Assembly (NCBI GenBank): GCA_934278925.1
Contig: CAKQWJ010000006.1
Coordinates: 41,902 to 105,901, forward strand
DNA from: an uncultured Clostridia bacterium
GTDB taxonomy: Bacteria > Bacillota > Clostridia > Peptostreptococcales > Anaerovoracaceae
Reading direction: 5' to 3'
Length of the DNA: 64,000 nt
Shown here in pieces: positions 45,346 through 53,931 of the stretch. The notes under the pieces are model-generated. The model did no database searches. It saw nothing but the letters and a program-made list of their open reading frames with translations, and was not told where the DNA came from. Every line of letters starts with the position of its first letter. The stretch's first letter is position 1. The position numbers and the translations under genes were made by a program.

Positions 45346-46794
45346 TCATAGGCAATCGGTGATTTCAAGAAATAAAAACGCTTTTGAGCCTTCCTCAATC
45401 TGATACTTTTGTGAAACTCTTCCCTTTTTCTGTTCCACTTCATTTGGGATTCCGGAATCCGGAAGAATCCAAAGTATTTCTCCACCGATTGCAATCATCT
45501 CCAGCCGATCCCGAAACTCCTTTGGAATCTTTCGGTCCACCATGTAATCCTGAATTTTCTTGTGCTTTCCGCCGGCGATGCCGATTCGGTCCCCGGCTTT
45601 TCGGGTTCTCAAGGTCAGCTTTTTTTCCGGCTCCGGATATTCCCGGCAAAGCTTATCGTAGTCCAACACCGCACACGGCACCGATTTCTTCCGGGCATTT
45701 CGGACGTCCTCGAAGGCCGCGGAATCTTTTTTTAGGATCTGCACCCGAAAGTGACGCCGTCCTTCCACCGCGTGCTCGTCGTCCGATGCCGATCTTCGGA
45801 ACACCAGCTTCTCATAGCGGCGCTCCGCCCGCCAGCCCCCGGGCAGGTTCACGGAAGCGGATGGATTCTCCGACTGCAAGATGCTCAGGACGTTCTCCAC
45901 GATGGTGTACCGGAGATTTTCGTCTCCGCTGCATTCCCGAATCACTTGGGCCACCACCCGGCGGGCCAGTGCCGGATGCAGGGTCCGAATCCCGGCCGCG
46001 TCCAGAATCCGTTCGCCTTGCGACGTTTCCCGCTGAAGCGCAGCGAGCGCGGTGCGGGTCTGCTCTTCCATGTAATCCTCTTCCGGGCCGGCAATCTCCG
46101 CCAGACTTTGCAGCGCCTCTTTGACCCCGGGGTTAAAATATTTCTCCAGATATGGGATGAGCTCCCGGCGAATTCGGTTCCGGGTGTACTCCACGCTATC
46201 GTTGCTTTCATCGTAGTTTGGGCGCAGTGCGTGCTCCGCCGCATAGTCTTCAATTTCCTTTCGGGAAGTGAAAAGCAGCGGCCGGACGATGGTGTACCCC
46301 TTCTCATCCCTTCGGGTGGACGGGATTCCCGCCAGCCCTCGAATTCCGGTACCTCGCACGATGCGCTGCAGCAGGGTTTCGCACTGATCGTCTGCATTGT
46401 GTGCCAGAGCGATGCGAATGCGCTCCTTCGGAACATCTTCCAGCAGAAGCTCCTCCGCCACTTCGTCGAAAATCCGGTACCGAGCCGTTCGTCCCGCCTC
46501 TTCCACTGAGCACTTCTGCGCTTGGGCGATACCTCGGCAGTCGATTTGGCGAACCCGGCAGGGCAGATTCCATTCCCTGCAGATTTCCGCCGCATGGCGC
46601 TCTTCACGATCGGCGTTCTCCCGCAGTTGATGGTTCACGTGAACGGGAACGATATTCAGATTTTCCGGAGATTCCAGCTCCTTTAAAATATGAAGCAAGG
46701 TCAGCGAGTCCGGTCCCCCGGACAATCCCAGAATCACCGTGCTGTTTTTCGGAACCAATCCGCCTTGCTGTACTCTTTTTACCAGTCCGTCCAT
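45346..46794 (-). CDS. tilS: tRNA(Ile)-lysidine synthetase
   Basis: 482-aa N-type ATP pyrophosphatase that converts C34 to lysidine in tRNA-Ile(CAU), allowing AUA reading. P-loop SGGPDS at residues 25-30, IALAHNADDQCETLLQRIVRGTG near 130, and a C-terminal TilS_C domain. In many Bacillota an hpt gene separates tilS and ftsH; here ftsH follows after 68 bp of A+T-rich DNA with no gene. Confidence 0.95.
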   Translation of the reverse strand: MDGLVKRVQQGGLVPKNSTVILGLSGGPDSLTLLHILKELESPENLNIVPVHVNHQLRENADREERHAAEICREWNLPCRVRQIDCRGIAQAQKCSVEEAGRTARYRIFDEVAEELLLEDVPKERIRIALAHNADDQCETLLQRIVRGTGIRGLAGIPSTRRDEKGYTIVRPLLFTSRKEIEDYAAEHALRPNYDESNDSVEYTRNRIRRELIPYLEKYFNPGVKEALQSLAEIAGPEEDYMEEQTRTALAALQRETSQGERILDAAGIRTLHPALARRVVAQVIRECSGDENLRYTIVENVLSILQSENPSASVNLPGGWRAERRYEKLVFRRSASDDEHAVEGRRHFRVQILKKDSAAFEDVRNARKKSVPCAVLDYDKLCREYPEPEKKLTLRTRKAGDRIGIAGGKHKKIQDYMVDRKIPKEFRDRLEMIAIGGEILWILPDSGIPNEVEQKKGRVSQKYQIEEGSKAFLFLEITDCL

Positions 46795-46813
46795 GGTCCT
46801 TTCGTCCCCTTCG

Positions 46814-47659
46814 CTATTCTTCCTCGTCCTTTGGAATGTCGAAGAATCGGCAGCCGTTTTCGTAGAGAATTTCTTCCGCCGCTTCGTATTCCATGTCTTT
46901 AATCAATGCAATTCGCCGAATGATGTGTTCGATATACGGCGATCGGTTCGGCCGGCCCCGAAAGGGTTCCGGGGTGAGGTACGGTGCATCGGTTTCCGTC
47001 ATGATAAATTCGATGGGAACCTGCTTCGCCACCTCCACCGTTTTACGGCCATTCTTGAAAGTCACCGGTCCGCCGATAGAAATGGTGGCGCCCAGAGCCA
47101 CGTATTCCTTGGCTAACTCCGCCGATCCGGAGAAGCAGTGGAGCTGTACCCGAGCATCCGGAACCGGCTGCCCGTTTTCATCCGGCCGCATCGGGAAAGC
47201 GGCTTTGCGCTCCGCCGAGAACAGACCCTCTTCCTTCAGAATATCCAGTGTCAGCTGATTGGCATCCCGGGTGTGAATCATCACCGGTACCCGGTGTTTC
47301 ACGCCGATTTGAAGCTGCTTCCGGAACAACTCAATCTGTTCCTCCTTCGTGTCCTTGCCGTAATGGAAATCCAGCCCAATTTCCCCCAAAGCCTGCACTT
47401 TGCGATGTGCCAGCATCTCTTCAATGTGTACCAGATCCTCCTCCGTGTATTCCGCCGCGTGCTCCGGATGGATGCCCACCGCCGCATAGCACCAGGAATA
47501 TTTTTCCGCGTCCTCAATGGCCTTCCGGGAAGATGCCACCGAATCGCCTGCGTCGATGATGATTCCCACATCCGATGCGGCGATTTCTTCCGCCCGCTGC
47601 GTCCGCTCGTCCTCGTCAAAGCCTTCAAAATTCAAATGTGTATGTGCGTCGAATATCAT
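46814..47659 (-). CDS. TatD family deoxyribonuclease/hydrolase
   Basis: 281-aa metal-dependent hydrolase. Begins MIFDAHTHLNFEGF with His6 and His8 for metal; other ligands in ALGEIGLDFHYGKD (Glu), MIHTRDA (His), LHCFSGS (His) and TETDAPYLTPEPFRG (Asp). TatD enzymes act as 3'-5' DNases/AP nucleases. The metG-tatD order is common in Bacillota; a terminator separates the two here. Confidence 0.94.
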   Translation of the reverse strand: MIFDAHTHLNFEGFDEDERTQRAEEIAASDVGIIIDAGDSVASSRKAIEDAEKYSWCYAAVGIHPEHAAEYTEEDLVHIEEMLAHRKVQALGEIGLDFHYGKDTKEEQIELFRKQLQIGVKHRVPVMIHTRDANQLTLDILKEEGLFSAERKAAFPMRPDENGQPVPDARVQLHCFSGSAELAKEYVALGATISIGGPVTFKNGRKTVEVAKQVPIEFIMTETDAPYLTPEPFRGRPNRSPYIEHIIRRIALIKDMEYEAAEEILYENGCRFFDIPKDEEE

Positions 47660-47676
47660 ATTTTTTCCTCATGTTG

Positions 47677-47713
47677 AAAAAAAAGGGTCTCGAGATGCAT
47701 GCTCTCAAGACCC
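47677..47713 (-). terminator. Intrinsic terminator between metG and tatD
   Basis: Minus strand: GGGTCT-T-GAGA, 8-nt loop, TCTC-G-AGACCC, followed by T8. Lies 21 bp downstream of the metG stop, so tatD probably needs readthrough or another promoter. Confidence 0.85.
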
Positions 47714-47734
47714 GTTCTCTCTGTTATGCGATAT

Positions 47735-49330
47735 CTATTTCTTGTTCTTCGTAGCAACCTTTTCCTGGCGAATCTGAGACAGTGCTTCCAATTCCTTCTC
47801 GATATCGAGACGCGGGAAAAGAACCTCTCCCTTCTGCACCTTGCAGCCGTCCATCTGATAGAAGGTAAAAGCATCCTCCCACTTTGCTTCCACGTCCGCC
47901 AGTCCCAGCTGTTCTCTCATGCGCTCCGAGGTGGTGTGCATGTATGGGATAATCAGGATGGAAACGATTCTCAGTGCCTCTACCAGGTTCCGAAGAACGG
48001 TATCCAGCTCCGCCTTCCGCTCCGGATCCTTTGCCAGAATCCATGGGGTCTTCTCGTCGATGTACTTATTCGCTCTGCGAACGATTGCCCAGATTTCATC
48101 CAGCGCCATGTTGAACTGGAAGGTATCCATCTTATCTTCCACCCGGTTACCGGCGGTGGTTGCCAGCTCCTGCAGCTCTTCGTCGATTTCATCCTTCGTC
48201 GTTGCTTCCGGAACCACACCATCGTTGTACTTCATAATCATGGATACGGTTCTGGACAGCAGGTTCCCCAGGTCATTAGCCAGGTCGTAGTTGAGACGCT
48301 TCAGCATAATCTCGTTGGTGTAGATGCCGTCCTGACCGAAGGTATACTCTCTCAGCAGGAAGTACTTCAGCGCATCGATGCCATACCGGTCGATGAGGAT
48401 TTCCGGATCCACCACGTTGCCCTTGGACTTGGACATCTTTCCGCCGTCAATCAGCAGCCATCCGTGTCCCAACACCTGCTTCGGCAGCGGTTCCTTCAGG
48501 GACATGAGCATTGCCGGCCAAATAATGGAGTGGAAACGCACGATTTCCTTGCCTACCAGGTGGACATCCACCGGCCAGTACTTCTTGTACAGTGCATCGT
48601 CTTCCGAATATCCCAAAGCGGTGATGTAGTTGGACAGCGCATCCAGCCATACGTAGATGACGTGTTCTTCGTCAATCGGAACCGGGATTCCCCAGTCAAA
48701 GGTGGAACGGGAAATGCAAAGATCTTCCAGACCCTGCTCCACAAAGGAAATCATTTCGTTTCTGCGGGCTTCCGGCTGCAGGAAATCCGGGTTGTTCCGG
48801 AAATTATCCAGCAGTGCATCGCTGTACTTGGACAGACGGAAGAAGTACGCATCTTCGCTCATCTTCTTCACTTCACGACCGCAGTCCGGGCACTTGCCGT
48901 CTACCAGCTGAGATTCCGGCCAGTAGGATTCGCACGGAGTGCAGTACCAGCCTTCATACTTGCCCTTGTAGATATCTCCGTTCTCGTACATCTTCATGAA
49001 GATGTTCTGTACTCTCTTGATATGGCGCAGCTCCGTGGTCCGAATGAAATCGTCATAGCTGATTTCCATCTTATCCCACAGTCTCAGAATGGTTTCCACC
49101 ACACCGTCTACGTATTCTTTCGGTGTGACCTGAGCTTCTTCCGCACATTTCTCAATCTTCTGTCCGTGTTCATCCGTTCCGGTGAGGAAGCGCACATCGT
49201 ATCCGCTGAGTCTCTTGAACCGAGCCATGGCATCCGCCATTACGGTGCAGTAGGTATGACCGATATGCAGTTTCGCACTTGGATAATAAATTGGTGTAGT
49301 AATATAATATGTTCCCTTGTATTCCGACAT
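47735..49330 (-). CDS. metG: Methionyl-tRNA synthetase
   Basis: 531 aa class I enzyme. HIGH motif at 22-25, zinc-binding Cys130/133 and Cys147/150 in the connective peptide, KMSKS at 298-302, anticodon domain (about 330-500). It lacks the C-terminal EMAP-like tRNA-binding domain present in E. coli and many Bacillota, a common natural variation. 35-bp gap from the small gene upstream. Confidence 0.97.
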   Translation of the reverse strand: MSEYKGTYYITTPIYYPSAKLHIGHTYCTVMADAMARFKRLSGYDVRFLTGTDEHGQKIEKCAEEAQVTPKEYVDGVVETILRLWDKMEISYDDFIRTTELRHIKRVQNIFMKMYENGDIYKGKYEGWYCTPCESYWPESQLVDGKCPDCGREVKKMSEDAYFFRLSKYSDALLDNFRNNPDFLQPEARRNEMISFVEQGLEDLCISRSTFDWGIPVPIDEEHVIYVWLDALSNYITALGYSEDDALYKKYWPVDVHLVGKEIVRFHSIIWPAMLMSLKEPLPKQVLGHGWLLIDGGKMSKSKGNVVDPEILIDRYGIDALKYFLLREYTFGQDGIYTNEIMLKRLNYDLANDLGNLLSRTVSMIMKYNDGVVPEATTKDEIDEELQELATTAGNRVEDKMDTFQFNMALDEIWAIVRRANKYIDEKTPWILAKDPERKAELDTVLRNLVEALRIVSILIIPYMHTTSERMREQLGLADVEAKWEDAFTFYQMDGCKVQKGEVLFPRLDIEKELEALSQIRQEKVATKNKK

Positions 49331-49365
49331 TTCCCTTAACCTTTCTATGCTATTGTTTTCGGCGA

Positions 49366-49611
49366 TTAGTCAATGATGTAATCGTCATCCTCTTCGCCCC
49401 AGTCCACATCCGACCAGTCGTCTTCCAGGAAGATTTCGTCAAAAATCTTTTTGGTGGTAACAACCAGAAGTGCACCTGCCAGCATGCTGACACCGGCAAT
49501 CCGCATTCCCAGCTTCGCCGCTTTCTTCCGTCTCAATGCCTTTGCAGCCGCAATGTCCTGCTCCGCCATGATTTCTCTCATCTTCGCTGTATTTCTTTTC
49601 TTCAAGGTCAT
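49366..49611 (-). CDS. Small membrane protein of unknown function
   Basis: 81 aa. Basic N-terminal half with [20 protein letters not shown], one likely transmembrane helix at about 38-54 ([13 protein letters not shown]) and a strongly acidic tail rich in Asp and Glu. A good AAAGGAGGT site precedes the ATG at 49611, and it is followed by metG after 35 bp, so it is probably translated. I do not recognise the family. Confidence 0.7.
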   Translation of the reverse strand: MTLKKRNTAKMREIMAEQDIAAAKALRRKKAAKLGMRIAGVSMLAGALLVVTTKKIFDEIFLEDDWSDVDWGEEDDDYIID

Positions 49612-49750
49612 GATGTACCTCCTTTATGCCACTACTTTTCTGTAGATAAAAACTTATTTTCATTATACCCAATATGAACCATTTATTCAAGGTTTGAACC
49701 TGCGGATTTCCATAGTCGGCTTCCAATTGTCCTTTGTTTATGAAGTTGGC

Positions 49751-49804
49751 GTGAAGTGTTATGCATTTTTGCTTTTTCATCGGTGTTTGCGACAACATTT
49801 TTCA
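49751..49804 (+). repeat. Palindromic repeat unit, copy A
   Basis: First copy of a repeat with two conserved boxes: GTGAAGTGTTATGCAT (49751-49766), a variable stretch of 19 bp, then TTTGCGACAACATTTTT (from 49786). A weaker TGAAGTTG also precedes it, as in copy C. It has diverged a little in the second box (an extra G). The whole 49612-50087 interval has no credible gene. Confidence 0.75.
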
Positions 49805-49875
49805 TGAATTCAATTCTAGGTTAAAAACAAATTCGCTTTGGCACACTCGTCCGGTGCTATGAATATGAACAACGT

Positions 49876-49930
49876 GTGAAGTGTTATGCATAACAGGGCT
49901 ACAGTAACCGTTTTGCACAACAATTTCACC
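49876..49930 (+). repeat. Palindromic repeat unit, copy B
   Basis: Same first box GTGAAGTGTTATGCAT at 49876-49891, exactly 20 variable bases, then TTTGCACAACAATTT at 49912-49926. Direct repeat relative to copy A, 125 bp downstream; inverted relative to copy C. Confidence 0.9.
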
Positions 49931-49957
49931 ATCCTCTTCCTGATGTTCCACGGTGAA

Positions 49958-50012
49958 TCCAAAATTGTTGTGCAAACTGCCGTCTTTTCCACCCATATGC
50001 ATAACACTTCAC
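49958..50012 (-). repeat. Palindromic repeat unit, copy C (inverted)
   Basis: Reverse complement of copy B: box 1 at 50012-49997 and box 2 at 49976-49962, again with exactly 20 bases between. The variable middle is not the same as in copy B. Together B and C make a 137-bp near-symmetrical structure centred at 49944 that can fold into a long interrupted hairpin. Confidence 0.9.
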
Positions 50013-50040
50013 CTCAACTTCACAATCCCACCCACAGCAT

Positions 50041-50070
50041 AAAAAAGGGAGCTGCAATCTCGCAACTCCC
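50041..50070 (-). terminator. Intrinsic terminator after the first PepD gene
   Basis: Minus strand: stem GGGAGTTGC / GCAGCTCCC (one G-U) with a six-base loop, followed by T6. 17 bp after the stop codon. Confidence 0.9.
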
Positions 50071-50087
50071 GCCATATCCAATCATTC

Positions 50088-51548
50088 CTATAAGCGCTTC
50101 AGAACCTCCTGCAGCAGCTTCCAATATCTCTGTGTGGAGGAGATACTGAACCACTCTCCCGGTTTGTGCAGCTCCTTGGTTTCCGGTCCGATGGAAATCA
50201 TATCCACCTTTCGGCCCATGTTCTTTGCGATGATGCCGCACTCCAGACCGGTGTGCACCGGAATGCCCTTCGCCTCTTTGTGGAAGAGTTCCTGATATAC
50301 TTCAACGAACAGATCCCGGATTTCACTTTCCGGTTCGTACGCCCACTCCAGGCAGTCGTAATCCTTATGGCTGCTTCCACCTGCGTTTCTTGCCAGACGA
50401 TCAATGTTCAGCACCATCGTCTGATACATGCTTTCCACAAAACTTCGTGTAACGAAGACGAACGTCACCTTTTCATCATCCGTGGTCACGCATCCCAGGT
50501 TATTGGAGGATTCCACTACGCCCTCCACATCCGGGCACATCCGAAGGATTCCATTTTCACAGAATACACCGAAATCGATAACGCGATCCATCGCTTCCTT
50601 GGTGAATACCTCAGAAACCGCTTCTTCCCACGGCTCGAATGCAACGGTGAGATCCGGATCGCCCACCCGATACTCCTCTTTGTAAATGCCGCGATATCTT
50701 TCCACCTCATCCAGGAAGGTCTGCTTGTCTTTTGTCGGAATCATCACCACCGCTTCTGCGGAACGGGGAATGGCATTTCCTGCCATGCCTCCCTGTACAG
50801 AGACCAGCTCCATATCGCCCTTCCGCTCCAGTGCATCCAAGAGACGGAACAGCAACTTATTGGCATTGCCCCGGTGGCGGTGAATATCTTCTCCGGAGTG
50901 TCCGCCCAGAAGTCCGTCAATGCTCAGGCGGTACGCTTCCTGCTCCGCTTCCGGAGCCTTGCGAGTTACCGGAATATCCGCACTGATGGTCGGACCGCCG
51001 GCACTTCCTGCCACAAAGATTCCTTCGTCGGCGGAATCCATATTGACGAAATAATCTCCGGTCAGCTGAGATGCATCGAATTCCTCTGCACCGGTGAGGC
51101 CGATTTCTTCATCCACGGTCACTAACACTTCCAGCGGCGGATGCGGTGCATCATCCAAAGTGAGGATTGCCAGCGAAAGAGCCAATCCGATGCCGTTATC
51201 CGCACCCAGAGTGGTCTCCTTTGCCATAATCTTATCTCCCTCCACGGTAATCTGAATCGGATCCTTCAGAAAATCGTGGTCAGAACCCTTTACTTTTTCA
51301 CATACCATATCCATATGGGACTGGAGAATCACCCCCGGATGATCTTCCTTTCCCGGCGTGCCGGCTTTTCGAATCAGAACATTTCCCTTCTTATCCTGAA
51401 CGCTGCTCAAGTGATACTTATCTGCAAAAGCCACCAACCAATCGCTGATTTCTTCTTCGTGGCCGGAGGCTCTCGGAATCAAGCTAATCTCTTCAAAAAT
51501 CTCATATACCGGTTCCGGCTCAAGCCCCCTCGGAATCATATGCTCCAT
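50088..51548 (-). CDS. Aminoacyl-histidine dipeptidase PepD-like (M20C), copy 1
   Basis: 486-aa cytosolic zinc dipeptidase related to PepD (carnosinase-type). Metal and catalytic residues: His78 and Asp80 in SHMDMVCEK, Asp117 in GADNGIG, Glu147-Glu148 in TVDEEIG, Asp171 in NMDS, and a C-terminal His region (VHTGLECG). Breaks down dipeptides taken up from the medium. Own promoter (TTGACA-17-TACACT) and terminator. Very close to the neighbouring copy 2, including promoter sequence, so the pair arose by tandem duplication. Confidence 0.94.
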   Translation of the reverse strand: MEHMIPRGLEPEPVYEIFEEISLIPRASGHEEEISDWLVAFADKYHLSSVQDKKGNVLIRKAGTPGKEDHPGVILQSHMDMVCEKVKGSDHDFLKDPIQITVEGDKIMAKETTLGADNGIGLALSLAILTLDDAPHPPLEVLVTVDEEIGLTGAEEFDASQLTGDYFVNMDSADEGIFVAGSAGGPTISADIPVTRKAPEAEQEAYRLSIDGLLGGHSGEDIHRHRGNANKLLFRLLDALERKGDMELVSVQGGMAGNAIPRSAEAVVMIPTKDKQTFLDEVERYRGIYKEEYRVGDPDLTVAFEPWEEAVSEVFTKEAMDRVIDFGVFCENGILRMCPDVEGVVESSNNLGCVTTDDEKVTFVFVTRSFVESMYQTMVLNIDRLARNAGGSSHKDYDCLEWAYEPESEIRDLFVEVYQELFHKEAKGIPVHTGLECGIIAKNMGRKVDMISIGPETKELHKPGEWFSISSTQRYWKLLQEVLKRL

Positions 51549-51640
51549 ATTTCTACTCCTCCAAAAATACTTTTACTATTCCCTCTGCGCCCGCTTCAGT
51601 TCTGCACAGAGAAACACCGTTCTATTATAGTGTTGACATC

Positions 51641-51669
51641 AGTGTATCAAAGTGCTTTTTCACTGTCAA
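51641..51669 (-). promoter_or_regulatory. Promoter of PepD copy 1
   Basis: Minus strand: TTGACA (51669-51664), 17-bp spacer, TACACT (51646-51641), about 93 bp before the start codon. The same -35/-10 pair and spacer recur in front of copy 2. Confidence 0.85.
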
Positions 51670-51737
51670 TTGTTATTCACTTAATTTTAGCACATAAAAG
51701 GAGAAGCCGCACAGCCGCAGCTCCTCCGCGATTTCCA

Positions 51738-53198
51738 CTATAGACGATTCAATACTTCCAGCAGCAGCTTCCAATATCGCTCCGCCGAGGAAATGCTGAA
51801 CCATTCTCCCGGCTTATGGGACTCCTTGATTTCCGATCCGATGGAAATCATATCCACCTTTCGGCCTATATTTTTTGCGATGATGCCGCATTCCAGACCG
51901 GTATGCACCGGAACTCCCTTCGATTCTTTGTGGAAGAGTTCTCGATAGACGTCGATGAACAGCTCTCGAAGTTCACTCTCCGGCTCATACGCCCATTCCA
52001 GGCAGTCGTAATCCCTACGGCTGCTTCCCCCGGCGTTTCTCGCCAAACGGTCGATGTTCATCTCCATGGTCTGATACATACTCTCCAGGAAACTCCGCGT
52101 AACGAAAACGAAGGTGACGTTCTCTTCGCCGGTGGTCACGCTTCCCAGGTTATTGGAAGACTCCACCACGCCCTCCACGTCCGGGCTCATGCGAAGAATT
52201 CCGTTCTCGCAGAACACACCGAAGTCGATGACGCGATCCATGGACTCCTTCGTGAACACCTCGTGAATCTCTTTATCCACCGGTCGTAAAAATACGTGGA
52301 TATCCGGATCGCTCACCCGGTATTCCGAACGGTAGATTTCGTCATACTTCTCCATTTCGTCCCGGAGAATTTGCCGATTCTTTTCCGAAATCATAAGAAC
52401 TGCTTCTGCGGAACGCGGAATGGCATTGCCAGCCATTCCGCCGTTAACGGACGCCATCTCGAAATCTCCTTTCCGCCCCAACGCATCCAGCAGGCGGAAC
52501 AGAAGCTTGTTGGCATTTCCCCGATGACGGTGAATATCCTCCCCGGAATGCCCTCCCAGGAGCCCTTCCACGCACAGGCAGTACGGCACCTGATTGGAAT
52601 CCGGTGCCTTTCGGGAAATCGGGATATCTGCACTGATGGTCGGGCCGCCGGCACTTCCGGCGGTAAAGATGCCTTCATCTCCGGAATCCAGGTTGATGAA
52701 ATATTTTCCCTTCAGCTGAGACGCATCGAATTCCTCTGCGCCGGTAAGTCCCACTTCTTCATCCACGGTCACCAACACTTCCAGCGGCGGATGGGGCACA
52801 TCCTTTAGCGTCAAAATGGCCAATGAATACGCCAATCCAAGCGCGTTGTCCGCGCCCAAAGTGGTCTCTTTCGCCACAATCTTGTCTCCCTCCACGAAAA
52901 TCCGAATGGCATCCTTCATGAAGTCGTGGTTGGATTCCGGCACTTTCTCACATACCATATCCATGTGAGACTGGAGAATCACCCCCGGATGATCTTCCTT
53001 TCCCTGCGTGCCGGCCTTGCGAATCAGGACATTTCCCTTCCTATCCTGAACGCTGCTCAAGTGGTACTTGTCTGCAAAAGCCACCAGCCAATTGCTGATT
53101 TCTTCTTCGTGACCGGAAGGCCTCGGAATTCTGCTGATTTCCTCAAAAATTTCATACACCAACTCCGGCTCCAGGCCTTTTGGGATCATACGCTCCAT
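51738..53198 (-). CDS. Aminoacyl-histidine dipeptidase PepD-like (M20C), copy 2
   Basis: 486 aa, the same length as copy 1 and highly similar throughout (begins MERMIPKGLEPELVYEIFEE). All zinc and catalytic motifs are retained: SHMDMVCEK, GADNALG, TVDEEVG, NLDS. The ATG at 53198 follows GGAGGAG; a longer frame to 53240 lacks support. Differences cluster in the lid domain (DIHVFLRPVDKEIHEV against the copy 1 sequence), which may alter substrate choice. Transcribed from its own promoter. Confidence 0.94.
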   Translation of the reverse strand: MERMIPKGLEPELVYEIFEEISRIPRPSGHEEEISNWLVAFADKYHLSSVQDRKGNVLIRKAGTQGKEDHPGVILQSHMDMVCEKVPESNHDFMKDAIRIFVEGDKIVAKETTLGADNALGLAYSLAILTLKDVPHPPLEVLVTVDEEVGLTGAEEFDASQLKGKYFINLDSGDEGIFTAGSAGGPTISADIPISRKAPDSNQVPYCLCVEGLLGGHSGEDIHRHRGNANKLLFRLLDALGRKGDFEMASVNGGMAGNAIPRSAEAVLMISEKNRQILRDEMEKYDEIYRSEYRVSDPDIHVFLRPVDKEIHEVFTKESMDRVIDFGVFCENGILRMSPDVEGVVESSNNLGSVTTGEENVTFVFVTRSFLESMYQTMEMNIDRLARNAGGSSRRDYDCLEWAYEPESELRELFIDVYRELFHKESKGVPVHTGLECGIIAKNIGRKVDMISIGSEIKESHKPGEWFSISSAERYWKLLLEVLNRL

Positions 53199-53287
53199 AT
53201 TTTTACTCCTCCAATATAATGAATACTCCCCACGCCTCATCAGTTCCGTTGAGAGGAGCGATGTTCTATTTTTGTAGCGTTACCGTC

Positions 53288-53316
53288 AGTGTATCAAATG
53301 GTATTTTTGCTGTCAA
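53288..53316 (-). promoter_or_regulatory. Promoter of PepD copy 2
   Basis: Minus strand: TTGACA (53316-53311), 17-bp spacer, TACACT (53293-53288), about 90 bp before the start codon. It almost touches the terminator of the oxidoreductase operon. Confidence 0.85.
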
Positions 53317-53318
53317 TG

Positions 53319-53348
53319 CAAAAAGAGAAGCCGCAGCATTGCGACTTC
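53319..53348 (-). terminator. Terminator of the 2-oxoacid oxidoreductase operon
   Basis: Minus strand: stem GAAGTCGCA / TGCGGCTTC (one G-U pair) with a four-base loop, followed by TC-rich sequence and T5. 28 bp after the gamma-subunit stop. Confidence 0.8.
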
Positions 53349-53375
53349 CCCTTTGATCGTTATTAACTATTTCAA

Positions 53376-53921
53376 TTAGTTCTGGCTCTGACCGATTTCG
53401 ATACCGGTTTCGAAAGCCTTGTCGTTGATCGGAATAACCTTTGGCTTATTCTCGAACTTGTGGTGGATACCTGCAGTAACAACATCCTTTGGAACCGCAT
53501 TGGTGTAACCGATGTATGCACCCAGCATGATGATGTTGAGGATACGAGGGTTGCCCATTTCCAGAGCCATCTCGGTAACCGGTACGCTGATTACCTTGAT
53601 GTCGTCTCTGTCAATCGGATCCTTTACGATGGAGCTGTTGATGAACAGTGTGCCGCCCGGTTTCAGGTTCGGCAGGAACTTGTGCAGGGACGGACCGTTC
53701 ATTACGATCAGGTCGTCTACACTGTTGGATACCGGAGCACCAATCTCGTCATCAGAAATTACAACATAGCAGTTTGCTGTGCCGCCTCTCATCGCTGCAC
53801 CGTAGGATGGGAAGAATGTTACGTTCAGATCTGTGGAATCGCAAGTTGCCTGAGACAGGAGCTTGCCCATAGTCATTACACCTTGTCCGCCGAATCCGGC
53901 TACCATCAAATTTCTTTCCAT
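53376..53921 (-). CDS. 2-oxoacid:ferredoxin oxidoreductase, gamma subunit
   Basis: 181 aa. Glycine-rich start MVAGFGGQGVMTMGKLL and FPSYGAAMRGGTANC are diagnostic of the gamma (POR/KOR gamma) subunit, which probably binds coenzyme A. Last gene of the delta-alpha-beta-gamma set, 10 bp after beta. Confidence 0.95.
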   Translation of the reverse strand: MERNLMVAGFGGQGVMTMGKLLSQATCDSTDLNVTFFPSYGAAMRGGTANCYVVISDDEIGAPVSNSVDDLIVMNGPSLHKFLPNLKPGGTLFINSSIVKDPIDRDDIKVISVPVTEMALEMGNPRILNIIMLGAYIGYTNAVPKDVVTAGIHHKFENKPKVIPINDKAFETGIEIGQSQN

Positions 53922-53931
53922 TCTGCACCTC

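Noticed and set aside
47735..49330. Truncated metG
   Set aside because: It lacks only the optional C-terminal tRNA-binding domain; many bacteria have this shorter form.
49439..50002. Minus-strand frames 49439-49798 and 49802-50002, with MHNTS-like peptides repeated
   Set aside because: The recurring peptides come from translating the palindromic DNA repeat. No ribosome site or conserved protein was evident, so I treat the repeat as DNA-level.
51697..51730. Terminator after PepD copy 2
   Set aside because: The GGAG/CTCC ends pair but the interior GCGGC repeats are direct and not inverted, so the stem is too weak to call.
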